Source of the DNA: Anisus vortex
Taxonomy: Eukaryota; Mollusca; Gastropoda; Planorbidae
Direction of reading: 5' to 3'
NCBI GenBank assembly: GCA_949126835.1
Contig: OX421500.1
Coordinates: forward strand, 33,355,141 to 33,419,140
Length of the DNA stretch: 64,000 bases
Shown here: positions 11,352-23,308 of the stretch, in pieces
How positions within the stretch are numbered: position 1 is the stretch's first letter
Layout of the letters: each line of letters begins with the position of its first letter
Notes under the pieces: model-generated
Seen by the model: only the letters and a program-made list of their open reading frames with translations
Told to the model about the DNA's origin: nothing
The model's database searches: none
Translations under genes and position numbers: made by a program

Positions 11352-13288
11352 TCAGCAGTTCAGTGTGTTTTTCGAAGCAGTCAATTCAAAATGCACCAAC
11401 TCGCGTCTTTTCTTTTCAATTTCCCGGAGGTACCTGGCGTCTCTGAGCTTGTAGAAGACTATGGCCATCACCACAAAAACGGGAGTGACCATCACACTGA
11501 CCACGATGATGCTGATGGTCACCATGGAGATACCTTCTCCGCTGGCCCGCATCTCCACCTCCTCCATCGGGGGCCTGCACACGGTGAAGCACTTGGTCAC
11601 CAGAATCTCCCCGTCTTCCTGGTCCAGTGTGATGTCCACGGCCTCGGTCATCATCCAGCGGTTCTTGTCCTCGTGCTTATGGCACAAGGACTTGACCGAG
11701 GCCCAGCAGTTGTTGCCCAGCGTGCAGAACGATGGGTTGTCGCAGGTGATGGGCTCTGGGTCGTGGGAGAGCGTGCACGGTATGGCGCCCTCCGTGTCGT
11801 TGGTGAAGCCCAGGCTGTCGTCAATCAGGTTTGTGGTGCCCTGGCTCGGGCTGATGCGTGCAGTGAATCTGTTTCCGGAAAACCTGCACATGAAACTAAA
11901 CAGTCTGAAAAAAAAAAGTTGATAGTTAATCATTAGTTAATCATTAGTTAATCATTAGTTAATCATTAGTTAATCAATAGTTAATCATTAGTTAATCAAT
12001 AGTTAATCATTAGTTAATCAATAGTTAATCAATAGTTAATCATTAGTTAATCAATAGTTAATCAATAGTTAATCATTAGTTAATCAATAGTTAATCAATA
12101 GTTAATCATTAGTTAATCAATAGTTAATCAATAGTTAATCATTAGTTAATCAATAGTTAATCATTAGTTAATCATTAGTTAATCAATAGTTAATCATTAG
12201 TTAATCAATAGTTAATCAATAGTTAATCAATAGATAATCATTGAAAAAAATTGCCACCACTCTGTAATAATCAAGTTTAACCCTTACAGTCCCGGGCGCG
12301 TATATAGCGGAACTAAAGGCAGCATAGATAGAAGTAGGTCGGTATGGGAAGGGTTAATTGCATTTGTATTTATTACAATTAAAGCAAACTGTCAATAACT
12401 TGTTCATATTACAATATGTTGTTGTTTACAAAATTCGAAAGAACTCGTGTATTCTAATTAAACTTTTCCAGTATTTCTTTTCCTTTTCTATTCATTAATT
12501 TGGGATTTTTCTTAAATGCAACTATATAACTTTATAACTTCTCTATAATCTGCCACAACCAGCAGACAATACAGCTATAATAAAACGAACCTATTAAAAA
12601 AAACAATTGAATATTACGCTAAAAGCATTCTAGAAACATAATATTATATTTTAACATTTAATTCTGGCTATCCAAGTCCTAGAAATATGCTTTGCAAATA
12701 CCGTTTTTTTTTCTCCATCATATTGTGTAAGTTTGTACAATAAGAATATCCTCAATTGCAGGCCCTCAAGAAAACATTATGGCTACAATCAAACGGCGCA
12801 AACTGACATGGTTCGGTCATGTGTTGCGGCACAATAGCCTGTCAAAAACAATCCTCCAGGGCACGGTGGAAGGTGGGCGTAGTAGAGGCCGTCAGCGGAG
12901 ATGCTGGTTCGACAATGTCAAGGATTGGACAGGGCTGCAGTTGACTCAACTATTGACAACCGCGCAAGACAGGCAAAAGTGGAGAAAGTTGACTGCCGAA
13001 GTGTCCGTTCACTCCCCCCCAACGACCTCAACGGTCATGGTATTGATGATGATGATGATAATAAGATAAACAGCTTTAGATTAGCCTTTTCGATTAGTAG
13101 ACCGTGACCAATTTAGAATTTTATGCTTACATGTGATCAAGTTCCTCTTCCAAGTGGACGTCCAGACCTTCTTCCATAGGATTCAATGTTTCAAAGTGAA
13201 AGTTCAGCTGTGGCAAGGACTGACCATTTCCCAATGCAACAAGTTGTAAGCCCACAATCAGCAGTGTGGGCAGTTCCTTATTCAACAT
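11352..13288 (-). CDS. Gene A2: single-pass membrane protein, 8-Cys family
   Basis: Exon 1 is 13288-13131 and exon 2 is 11904-11352. Borders are CACAT|GTAAGC and TTTTTTTCAG|A, phase 2; the product is 236 aa. After the signal peptide come the same residues as in A1 (SLPQLNFHF) and the shared exon end HLEEELDH. Cysteines lie at about 59, 96, 107, 113, 119, 127, 158 and 162, exactly the A1 spacing. The block GNRFTARISPSQG also matches A1 (GNRFTVRISPSEG). A membrane helix at about 178-204 is followed by YKLRD and a basic tail of about 30 residues, the longest of the four. A1 and A2 are clearly the closest pair. The intron contains an 11-bp minisatellite next to the acceptor and a LINE 3' fragment. 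Function is unknown. Confidence 0.85.
11926..12240. repeat. 11-bp minisatellite (AGTTAATCATT / AGTTAATCAAT)n in the A2 intron
   Basis: About 29 tandem 11-bp units in two alternating variants. The array begins about 20 bp upstream of the A2 exon 2 acceptor. On the gene's strand every unit contains TTAAC, which fits the loose yUnAy branch-point consensus. Confidence 0.95.
12241..12764. other. A2 intron, nothing further seen
   Basis: AT-rich intronic sequence without a recognisable element; a short GC-richer patch lies near 12285-12350. Confidence 0.4.
12765..13072 (+). pseudogene. RTE-like LINE 3' end in the A2 intron
   Basis: The plus-strand frame reads RRKLTWFGHVLRHNSLSKT, then QGTVEGGRSRGRQRRCWFDN and WTGLQLTQLLTTAQDRQKWR. 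This is the familiar C-terminal region of RTE-type and related LINE proteins ('RRKLxWFGHVxR...'). It ends in a short (GAT)n tract, as RTE 3' ends often do. Truncated at the 5' side, and antisense to A2. Confidence 0.85.
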
Positions 13289-13317
13289 CCCTATACATTC
13301 AATGTATTAATATCTTT

Positions 13318-13746
13318 ATTTAGTACCAGAATGTTGGACTATTGATAATGAAACAAGGAAAAGATTGGAGGCAGTAGAAATGTGGTTTCTAAGAAGGATG
13401 ATGAGAATATCATGGACTGAAAAGAAATCTAATGCAGAGGTGTTGAAAACAGCATGTACCTCAAGAGAACTCATTAACACCATTAGGAATAGACAGATGA
13501 AATTTCTAGGACACATCTATAGGAACAATGGTATAGAAAGACTGGCTTTGTGTGGGAAAATATCTGGTAAGAGAGACAGAGGATGACAAAGGCTAACATA
13601 TGTAGAAAGCCTGAACGAATGGGCCACGAACAACAACATAAGTAATAATAACTTTCTGCAAAAAGCTAACAACAGGAAAGAATGGAGAGTCATGACCGCC
13701 AATGTCTGTTCCAGACCTGGCACATAAAGAAGAAGAAGAAGAAGAA
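13318..13746 (+). pseudogene. LINE 3' end just upstream of gene A2
   Basis: The translation gives WFLRRMMRISWTEKKSNAEV, then RNRQMKFLGHIYRNNG and NRKEWRVMTANVC, ending in (GAA)n. This is the C-terminal region of another RTE-like LINE. One in-frame stop follows the GKRDRG segment (near 13586). It starts about 30 bp from the A2 start codon, so it has replaced or displaced the original A2 5' flank. Confidence 0.85.
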
Positions 13747-14532
13747 GTACCAAAATATAAAACGGTTACTTAGATAAACAATATTCCTTTTTTTAAAGTA
13801 TTTTTGCATAATATTATGTTTACAACATCTGTAGTCTAGATAAACAAAACTATGGTAAAAGTTATATGCTAATTAACTTGAACAAACAAAGAGTATAAAC
13901 ATATCAGGAGCAATTAATGAAACTAATAGATATTGCAAGAAATTTAAATATATAATATTTAGCTTTCAGTTCATTGTAATTTATAAAACTTTTATCAGTA
14001 GCTTATACTTGCCTGTTTTATTTTTCCCCCGAGCAACGACGGGGAATTTAGCTTGTTAATAATAAAAAAAAAAGAAAATTAACTCACCAAGCCCAGTTTA
14101 TAACTATTTGTGTATCTTTTGTTCCAAGCTAGACAATCACTATCTTGTGTATTTCAGGAATATAATACAAGCTAAAACAAAACAACAACACAACAATGAT
14201 ACAGTTACAGTGATTTACAAGATAGAATCCAAGAACTGTGCTCAATATCCGTCCAAACAAGAAGTTGATGCATTAATTAGGTTGTCGTTTTTGCTTGGCT
14301 AATTTAATATAGCGGTACAAAACGGAGTCTACATCAAATGCGTTTCTACTAATACTAATTATTAGAGATATGGCATACAGCCTGAAATAAATGAATTAGT
14401 TATGGCCGCCGGGGCAAAGTCAAAGGTCACGTGTGTCCTACTTTTAAACAGTTTCATTAAAATATAATTATGGGCTTTAAAAAAATTGATATACATATAT
14501 GTTATATTTTTTAGTGTGTCTATCTCTTTGTG
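13747..14532. other. No gene seen
   Basis: AT-rich sequence between the LINE end and hAT copy 2. Short frames on both strands have no recognisable content. Confidence 0.4.
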
Positions 14533-14540
14533 ATTTGGAC

Positions 14541-16242
14541 CAGGGGTCGGCAACATTTTGCTAATAGTGTGCCAAACTAGGATTTCTAAATCAGTCAGCG
14601 TGCCGACAGCCTAAAAGTGAACCTGCCCTATTTTACTTTTTAACATTATTTTTATAGGACAATTAATATAACGCCGTAGAACTACCATACCAATGCCAAA
14701 AGCAGAGGAGATTTACAGAGAAAATCGTTAAAGTTAAGGCGTATTATAATAAATTCAAAATTAATCATTTTTAATGTCAGTTTCACTGATAATACCGATT
14801 TGAATTATTCTAACATGTCCTAACACTACAGTAAAGCAGAATATATATTAAGTAATCATACAAACTGGGTAGTTAATGTAGTGTTTGAAAATATACTTAT
14901 AAATCTTTATTCATGTAGTATTTATATATGTTTAAATAATTTTTACAGTTTGATGATTTCAAATTTATAAATGGTAAAACATTTTTTTTTTAAGAATTTT
15001 TTTTGAAATATTAGCGGGGAAAAAATCGGGTTAATTATCTCCCTTTAATTAAAATACTTGTCCATATTTGATTCAATAGTGATGCAAAACAAGTTATGTT
15101 TTGTAATATAACAAATATTACTGACTAATTATTATATCTTTATACAAATCCAACATTATGGTGTTCATTACAAAATTTAATTACTAAGGGATTAAAATAA
15201 TTTACGTTAAACAGTTGTAAATAAACATTTCATGCATTAATTGTTTGTCCATTTAAGGAGTTTATCTTTTAAACATTAATAATTTTAGAAATTACATAAT
15301 ATAGTGCTATTAAAAAAGTCTCTTATATTTATTAAATCAATAATACAAATAATTTTGTTATAATACTTATATTTATGTTTAATTAAAGAAGATGAGCATA
15401 AAACTCTTTTGAAATTAATTAGTCAGTATCAATTAATGAGCGCCTTGTCTTGAATGCTCTTCGCTAATTGTATAATGTCGGATTCATCTTTAGTCACTTC
15501 TGACTGGTCAAATGTAAGTGACCTCTTTGTATGCTTAAAACAGCTTTCATGTGCGATAAAATATGTTCGCAAGTGTAAGTTGTACAAAAGCTAAAAACAG
15601 AGCGAATGCCTTGTAGTTGAGAATAGCAGATGACTTTCCTAAGCACCTTCCTTCTAGACTATTTCCGCAAATGGGCCCATTTGAATGCCTATTTTTTAAA
15701 TAATTAAAATTCAACTTGCTTTATTTTAAAATCGCCAAGATCCCTCCACTTAAAAAAAAAAGATCTACATCTAATAAGGTTGTGGTAAGATCAAACCAGT
15801 TAGGCTTGATGTGGTATGAGAAAAGTCCATGAATTTGAAAGTCTTGCCTTTGGTTAGAAAACTCCACTTTGAGTGCTTTATGTACTTCTAAAAAATCCCA
15901 ACAATCTATCTTAATATAAATGTGCCTTAATATAGAAATGTAGTTAAATGTTTTGAATTATTTCTCGGCTAGATATGTCCAGTTTCAGTGCAAATTCACT
16001 CCAGTGGTCTAACAGTTCAAGTGATGTTTGACACCGTTCTTGAAAATGAAAGTTCAACTCAATGAAATGTGTCGCTATGTCAGAAACATCGGCTTCAACC
16101 GTCAGATTTTCTCATTCAAAAACCTAAAATGTTTTGTTGTTTTTTCATCAATAAAAAACACCTCTTGTAGGTCCCTCGCGTGCCATTCAAAATCGATCTG
16201 CGTGCCAAGTTTATCACGCGTGTCTTACATTGCCGATCCCTG
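14541..16242 (-). mobile_element. hAT DNA transposon relic, copy 2
   Basis: Begins CAGGGGTCGGCAAC and ends TTGCCGATCCCTG. An 8-bp target duplication with one mismatch flanks it (ATTTGGAC at 14533-14540, ATTTAGAC at 16243-16250). Read on the minus strand its end has the same CTTGGCACGCAGA motif as copy 1. A transposase remnant near 15520-15430 reads DQSEVTKDESDIIQLAKSIQ, the end of a hAT C-terminal region. The two copies are independent insertions because their target duplications differ. Confidence 0.85.
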
Positions 16243-16259
16243 ATTTAGACACTATTTTT

Positions 16260-16639
16260 TAGCCCAAGCATGGCACACAAACACACACATACAAACGTAG
16301 GCCTACGAGCAATACACCTAGATAAGACACACACTTGCATGATTATAATTGTCCTTAGAAAAACGTGTGTGTGTTTGTTTGTTTGTACGTGAAATCTTTC
16401 GTGTATGTAAACAGAATTATATTTAATTAAAGGTTCTACATCTTAAAAATTATTTCCTTGTCCTTTCTCCTCCCCTCTCCTCTTTTTCTCTCTCTCTATC
16501 TCACATGCATAAATAATGTATATAGGCCAATATATATATATATATATTATATATATAACTTTGTTCTCTCGCTCTCTTTTGTTTATCGATATATTGCTTT
16601 CTCTCACTTTCTATATCACATAAAACATTTTTCACCAAT
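16260..16639. repeat. Low-complexity DNA: CA/TG, CT and TA tracts
   Basis: Short (CA)n, GTTT, CTCTC and (TA)n tracts. No gene. Confidence 0.6.
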
Positions 16640-16865
16640 TCTTTCAGTCAGTGTTAGATTCTAAGTGGCTGAGAACCGTCTTGACCACACTGATACAAAA
16701 GAGTCTTTCTTAAAAGTCCTTAAAGACCTTTCTCTGGCTAGTGGCTGTGTGCCTTACATACCAATAAAACTGCAACTGCAATTTATTGCAAGAGAGCAGT
16801 GAGTATACTAAAAGTAAAAGCATGGATAGAAACGCTAGATAAATTACCATTATTATTAATTATTA
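16640..16865 (+). pseudogene. LINE 3' tail, CR1/L2-like, copy a
   Basis: Closely resembles 17505-17690: a 'CTTAAAGACCTTTCTCTGGC' stretch, then GTGTGCCTTACATA and GCATGGATAGAAACGCT, ending in (ATT)n. It is the 3' end of the LINE described in the next entry. Confidence 0.7.
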
Positions 16866-17189
16866 TTAATGAACTAAGTCATTGCTTCATTGAACTCACA
16901 CAGTATGAATGAGTGCAATTAAAACTTATTTACTTTATACAATAACACTAATGTACTCACACACATGTAGAAATAAAATGTTTTTATTAACAAAACAATG
17001 AGAACAAACTTTTTTTTTTTACAATATTACCTTCCGTTTTATTTACTAACATTATTTAATTGCATATTTAAAACACTATTATTAATGAATGCACGATGAT
17101 TTTACATTCGACAATAAAGCTTATCTATAACAATCGGTCAGACTTATTATCTTTTAAAATTAATTGTTGTCTTTTTATTAATAATACTA

Positions 17190-17690
17190 TCTGCGGCGCG
17201 CATTGTTTCGGGAGTGAAGAGACAGGTTCATATATCTCCAATTCTAATGGATATCCACTGGCTCCCGCTGATAAAGCGAATAAATCACAAAAGTATGTCC
17301 CTTACGTACGGACGTATAGATGGCGCTATGGCACTGTACCTTCCCATCAAAACATGAGCCATCAAGGGAACTGCGCTCTTCATCACAGGCACTCCTTAAA
17401 TTCCCTGTGTTGCAGGACACAAAAAGAAGTACATGGGAGTGCGCTCATTTGAATCTGTGGCGCCTTCTTTACGGAACAGTTTACATCAGCCACTGAGATA
17501 ATCTGAGACAAAAGAGTCTATTAAAAAGAGATTAATGACCTTTCTCTTTGGCTAGTGGCTGTATGCCTTACATAGACTACTAATACATCTGTCACTACAA
17601 TTAACACCGAGGGCGCACTGAGCATGTTAAATTTAATATCATGGATAGAAGCGCTGTAAAAATGACCATTATTATTATTATTACCTTTTA
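17190..17690 (+). pseudogene. LINE reverse transcriptase C-terminal relic, CR1/L2-like
   Basis: The plus-strand translation gives ILMDIHWLPLIKRINHKSM and later MGVRSFESVAPSLRNSLHQP, which matches the 'LHWLPI..RI.yK' and 'GxRaFsvaAPrLWNsLP' blocks at the end of CR1/L2-type reverse transcriptases. Stops interrupt it. It ends in (ATT)n near 17690. Confidence 0.8.
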
Positions 17691-18857
17691 TTTTCCAGGC
17701 GCTTCTTCCGTACATAAAATTACTGCTTTCTACGATAATATTATATCCTCATTCCTATGGTAAAAAGACGTGATCCATTCATTCATTGGCTCCATAGTCT
17801 CGAAAGACGATTAGATTTGCGCGTCTGTGATTTGGCCAGCCCTGCAAAATTGACTGTGTCTGTGGAGACCTATCCTTGAGAGACAGGCTCTATCGCATCT
17901 CTGGCACTTGAAAACTGGACCGTTGGAGATTGTTAGGGGCAGCCTACTTTTCTTCGTGATAGTGTTGGTGAATAGGCTATCTAGTCAAGTCACTAATAGG
18001 CTCACATCGTCTATGATCTATGACTATGATAATAATAAAAAAGCATATTTTATTTAACAGAAATAATACAGCTTAAATCTTAATAAGACTTAAAACACAA
18101 AACATCATTTAAAAAAAGCTCGAGCCTATGTGAAACTTTATTAATACAGCGGCCATTGTACTTGTACACCACTACACAAAGTAAACAAAAATCACGTGCT
18201 TTTTGTCACGTGATTGCAAACGCCCTATTGACAACTCATTCATATGCTTGAAATTTGAAATAGTTCCAGCCAGTGATCATTCAGTGATGTATAATTATAT
18301 AGGTCGCTAACTGTGCAAAGGCTGTGTAGATTAGATGACTTCCGGTTGGAGTAAACCAAACACCATTGGTCAGAACAAACAGGACGTGTTCGAAAATATT
18401 TTTAGGTCAGTGTAAAACAGTTATAGCTACACAGCTTCATGAAGGCAAATCTCCTCTCTACAATTTTGTTTCAATTAAAAAGAAGGCCATTTCATTCGGT
18501 TAAAATAATTATTTCACCTAATTAATAAAAATGTTGATCGTCACCATATTACTATAGTAACAAACAGATTTTAATTAAAGATTAAAATAATAAAAAACGC
18601 CACCTCTATTTATAAATTAAATATAGATCAGTGACATTGCCACCGGAAGTGAAGAGAAGTCAAAAGCTAATGATAAATTGCGTTCATTGGCGATGTCAAT
18701 ATTCTACATAATTTGTTCCAGAACAGCTGTATTACAATAAGCGACCACATCAGCCAACATTGTGTTCATTTATCAATGTTTCTAGAAACAACAACAAACA
18801 AGCGATGCCCTAAGTCTAATAGAATGCCGATGCTGGAAGTTGTGTTTTGAAAAGATT
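17691..18857. other. No gene seen upstream of the A3 3' end
   Basis: Intergenic sequence. A stretch at 17780-17900 (TCTCGAAAGACGATTAGATT) resembles one at 47.45 kb and is probably a dispersed repeat. Nothing else is recognisable. Confidence 0.4.
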
Positions 18858-19784
18858 CTATTTCGCACACGTGACTTTACCACAGAACCTCCCTGCATTA
18901 GTTCTAGAGTTTCTGATTTTCCAGACAATGAACACCGTGGTCAAGACAGCACCCAGGACTACGGCTCCGGTCACGATAAACCCCAGGGCCAAGTCGGACA
19001 GGCCGTGTCCCACATCTCCACTCGCTTGACCGCTGCCGGAGATCGACGCGCACTTCTCCAGGCAGCCCGCCATGGCCAGGCGCCCGTTCTTCGCCTGGAG
19101 GATCAGGTCGATGAACTCTGTGGAGTCCCAGTCCGTGACGTCGTTGTCTACCTCGCAGGTGACCACTGCCCTGACCCTGCAGGCGCAGTCCTCCTGACAC
19201 ATGTCCGCGTCGCAGGCCACCGGGGTGTATGCTGGCTTGCAGGAGTGAACGTCCTGGTCCTCTGAGCGCAAAGCTAAGGACTTGGCGACAACATCCATTG
19301 TGCCCAGTGCAGGATTCACTCTCAAGACAAACGTTGCGTCACTTCCGCCAAAGCAAATTTTATTTTGTATTCTGTCAGGGAAATTTACAAAGAGTCAATA
19401 TTTTTTTGACAATTTATATATTTATATTAGGCTACGTAATTATTACATCTAATCTAAATTTGTGTTTTCATTTAAAATCTTTAATCGGTTGAAATTATAT
19501 TCCTAAGACAATAACATATTTATGCCTATATAAATTTTCCTATCTTTATTGCTGCAGACAATGATGTAAATATGTATTTAAAAAAGACCTGTATTGCACA
19601 ACATATGAAATGCATATACTTACAGATTAATATTGACGTCATCCAATAACATCTCTGACGTGGACTGGCCACGTGGGTCGGCGGTGTGCTGAAGGATCAA
19701 AGTCAAGCGAGACAGTTGTCCAGACACCAATCCCTGGCCAAGGTAGGCGGCCAGCAGGTAGACTATATGCAAGCAGCTACTCAT
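18858..19784 (-). CDS. Gene A3: single-pass membrane protein, divergent 8-Cys family member
   Basis: Exon 1 is 19784-19624 (start chosen at the ATG directly before the hydrophobic CLHIVYLLAAYLG signal). Exon 2 is 19371-18858. Borders are AATCT|GTAAGT and CTGACAG|A, phase 2; the product is 224 aa. It shares little plain identity with A1/A2 yet keeps the architecture: a GQLSRLTLIL motif after the signal, the ICFGGSDATFVLRVNP block aligned with A1's MCQYEGNRFTVRISP, and cysteines at about 60, 98, 107, 112, 118, 126, 157 and 161. An additional one at 116 makes nine. A membrane helix at about 180-204 is followed by WKIR and a short tail ending CAK. The intron is only 252 bp. Its coding GC is well above the flanks. 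Function is unknown. Confidence 0.8.
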
Positions 19785-19939
19785 GGTGAACTCATTGACC
19801 TGTAGCTTGTGGAGATTTAATCCAAATATAATGGACGTTTTTGGAAGAGCACATGAGTGAATGTGCAAGGGCATTGATGCTTTATATTTGAGACTATTTT
19901 GGCTCATTTCACCCCTCCCTTCTCTCGCGTTCGCTCCAA

Positions 19940-19986
19940 CTTTCTCTCTCTCTCTCTCTCTCTATCTCTCTGTCTCTCACTCACTC

Positions 19987-20030
<44 letters not shown>

Positions 20031-20042
20031 TCTCTCATTCAC
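19940..20042. repeat. CT microsatellite upstream of gene A3
   Basis: Near-continuous (CT)n with CTGT interruptions about 150 bp upstream of the A3 start. On the gene strand it is a (GA)n tract, which could lie in the promoter. Confidence 0.9.
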
Positions 20043-20082
20043 TCTGCCACTCGTTTTTTTAAAAAGTAAAGTATCCCGTCGG

Positions 20083-20312
20083 ACGGATTAGATCCATGGG
20101 GCCGGTAGAGCAGCGTTCACTAATTTATGTGACCACTGCATACTGGGATATGTGTGGCCAACACAATGCTCAGTCGCCTTTACTTTAACCTCAACTAAAA
20201 GTCAGTAACCCATCAGAGCTGGGTGGACTCAGGGACATCTTACAGGATTCGAAGCCAGGACCTTCCGTAGGCCAGTCGAAGGCGCTGCCGCACGGCCACC
20301 GTACCCCCTTCC
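20083..20312 (-). mobile_element. tRNA-derived SINE, minus orientation
   Basis: The reverse complement matches the 26.5-kb SINE. The tail GTCCGACGGGATAC lies at the left end, then come AAAGTAAAGGCGACTGAGCA and the tRNA-like head with a B-box-like GGATTCGAA... in antisense. The head ends at GGGGGTACGGTGGCCGTGCG. Confidence 0.8.
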
Positions 20313-21560
20313 ACTCTTTATATTTCCGTCTATTTCTCACGCTTTATACATCTCCATCCCCTTTACTCTCTATATATAATATATATTTATATATTTCTAT
20401 ATTAACTCCTTCACGGCACGTACTTTGTTTTCACCCTTCTTAATTATCCTGTAATATCTTTCTCTCTTTTTCAATCTTTCTCTCTGCCCCTCTTGTACTC
20501 TTCCTCTATCTGCCTCTTTCACAACGTCACTCTTTCATTCTCGTTTTCCCTCTCTTTTTCTCTCCTTTTTCTTCAGGGCCCTTCTGCTAAGATAGTAATA
20601 TAACCGATATCTTGTGAAGGCTATGTCATCACTGTATAGATCCAGAAGATAACGAGATCGGCCAACCAATGTGAAGAACTCACTGAACGCTGGAATCAGA
20701 GTATCACACCCACAAACACCCTTACCTAAACTAAGCTCTAATTTTTCCCCAAATGCCTTTCTATCACAGTGGTCATTCATTTTCTAGTATCCTAAACCTT
20801 TTTCAAATCTTTCAATATTTTAAAACATTAAATACAATATCTGAGCATAAGGCTATATATATTAAAAAATATAGTTATATAGAATATATATATAGATATA
20901 GAGATTATACATAGTGAAGTGTGCATTAGTATAAGTTCTTATATCTTAACATTAACGACTGTAAAGATAAATCTTGTTATACTATATACTATATACCTTT
21001 GGAGATTCCCTTTAAATTTCCAGGAAATTCCTAAATGAACACCTAAACAAGAACTAAAAAGCTTTCTGATCATTAGAAATCCCACGGTTAAATACAGAAC
21101 ACCAATCTACATTGCTTCTGTAATAAGAAAGCTTACTCAAGCATTGCCTTGTGCTAAATCTCAAGAAACAGTGATACAGACAGCACACTGAGTGGTATCA
21201 CTTAATGTTCTTTTAATGCCTTTAAAAGTTCCTTGGCCAGAAATAGACGTCCTGGTCACGCTAGGCTGAATATGGGTAAGGAGGTCCTGGCTTGACAGGG
21301 ATGAGGTTATTGGCCTCTAAAGTTACATGATGGTTGTCTGTGATAAAGAAGGCCCATAACTCTAGTAGATGTGTTCTGTGGTACCAGTGGAAGTATATTA
21401 TGACAGTAAAACCAGTCTAGTCAATGATAACGAAAAAATGAAATAGATGCTTGCACAATTATAGTAGACTGAGGCTCTATCTATATCTACCTTGATTTAT
21501 CTATCAATCTATAATCCAAGTACAGCTATATCTATCTATCTGTCAATGTACATAGTTATC
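20313..21560. other. No gene seen
   Basis: AT-rich and pyrimidine-rich sequence. The 81-codon minus frame at 20535-20780 has no recognisable content. Confidence 0.4.
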
Positions 21561-21565
21561 TTTCA

Positions 21566-21603
21566 TTCCATCTCTCTCTCTTTCCCTCTTCTCTCTCTAT
21601 CTC

Positions 21604-21690
<87 letters not shown>

Positions 21691-21709
21691 ATTTATATAT
21701 ATATATAAT

Positions 21710-21757
<48 letters not shown>

Positions 21758-21780
21758 AAGGGAGAGAGAGAGAGAGAAAG
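21566..21780. repeat. Compound CT / (TA)n / (TG)n / (TA)n / (GA)n microsatellite
   Basis: CT-rich sequence leads into about 70 bp of pure (TA)n, then (TG)n, a second (TA)n and (GA)n. The layout is roughly mirror-symmetric (pyrimidine on the left, purine on the right), so it could fold back. Confidence 0.95.
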
Positions 21781-22465
21781 ATTAAATAGTGTAACTATGT
21801 AATATTTTGTAATATTTTGTAAACAGCTCTGAACACGTGGAAACAGAAGCCATGATCGTGTTTTAACATATGGAAGCAACAAATATTTTTAATGTGTAAT
21901 TTTAATCATAAATGTTTGAAAACAAAATTGAGCACACATTAATATCGTACCAAAAATATGCAAGAAGAAAAATAAATTTTGATATAGACTAAATATTAAG
22001 TCAAATCGACATTTAATCCTTCGCTGTAAACTGATCTACACACATTTTAAATGTACAGAAATTACTATTGAAACAAGATTATGGAATTACAATTAAGAGA
22101 TATTAACAAAAGCCCCCTTTATATTTCATTCGAAGGCTTACAAATAAAGGACGATGTACGTCACTTTTTAAAATCAAGTTATGTCCCCTGGTACATAGAT
22201 TGTTCCTATAGATACTGCCAGTAAAAGTTCTAAGGCTTAAAACGTTTTAATTCCTGGGATAGAGAGATTTCTAAACAAGCTTGTCAGCGAAACAACACTT
22301 CAAGATCAAAGTTTAAACTTGTATTATAACAAAATGATAACATTGTAATTTACACTGTTGCATTCAAATCATGTTTTACATTTACCAATCAGTCGGAAAA
22401 TCAAACGGAAAACTCTTCAGCACAATTAATTTATTAATATATTAGCTCCGAAGTACAAACATTTT
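21781..22465. other. No gene seen
   Basis: AT-rich intergenic sequence. Confidence 0.4.
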
Positions 22466-22655
22466 AGTGGTTCTACACGCACATAAGGTCCTGGGTTCGA
22501 ATCCTGGTGGAGGCTAGGATTTTTTCCAGGGACAAGTCTACCCAGCCCTGATGGGTATTGACATTAGTTTGAGTAAAGTAAAGGCGGCTGGGCATTGTGC
22601 TGGCCACATATCCCCTAGTAGCCGTGGCCACATAAACTGGCTAACGCTTTACTTT
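22466..22655 (+). mobile_element. tRNA-derived SINE, partial
   Basis: Contains the B-box-like GGGTTCGAATCCTGG near 22493, then GGCTAGGATTTTTTCC, CTACCCAGCCCTGATGGGTA and the AAAGTAAAGGCGGCTGGGC body. It lacks the distal tail of the full copy. Confidence 0.85.
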
Positions 22656-22756
22656 TTACCCCCTCCCCGTATTCCTTTTTTTAAATGTATTTGTTTTAGC
22701 ATTTTTTCATCAAAACTACACAATTGTTACATCTACACTAATTCAACACTTGGGTA

Positions 22757-22872
22757 AAAAGAATAACATTTGCGGCTCGCTCCTACAAACTTCCGAACAC
22801 AATTAAACAAGCAGATAATATAGACAGTTTTAAAACAAAACTAAAAACACACTTTTTCTATCTATTTTAATA
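22757..22872 (+). pseudogene. LINE reverse transcriptase C-terminal scrap
   Basis: A plus-strand frame reads RITFAARSYKLPNTIKQADN followed by a segment like SFKTKLKTHFFYLF and a stop. This is the last few dozen residues of a CR1/Jockey-like reverse transcriptase ('FaxRs..LP..I....s...FK..Lk.hlf'). Confidence 0.75.
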
Positions 22873-23303
22873 ACATAGGGTAAATGTAAAGCTCATTCGA
22901 AGACTAATTGTTAATAATAGCGCCATATAAAATGTAGTTTGTAAATTTGTAATTTGTAACATGTGGCTTTGCTGATTGGATGTGAACACAAAGTGTCAAA
23001 TAGCCTACTAGTCGCGAGTGCCTGTAATGGGTTATAGTTTGATGAAAAATACAATATGGAACGTTTAGAAAATTTAGGAACAAAAAACCATAAGCACATA
23101 TAATTCCAGAACATAATTGTAAATAAATAACAGCATAAACTTTGGGAACTTAAGAAAGTCTCCTATCATAACGCACACTATAACATGGCATTTGTTGGGG
23201 TTTCTTATAAAATGTTTACGTTAAAAAATAATATATTAAAATTCTGTATAGTTAAAAATGTAAAATCCAGAAACTGTCCATATACATACGTTCAAATTAG
23301 ATG
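22873..23303. other. No gene seen
   Basis: AT-rich intergenic sequence. Confidence 0.4.
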
Positions 23304-23308
23304 TGTAA

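Noticed and set aside
21492..21734. 80-codon frame rich in Ile and Tyr
   Set aside because: Translation of (TA)n and (TG)n microsatellite.
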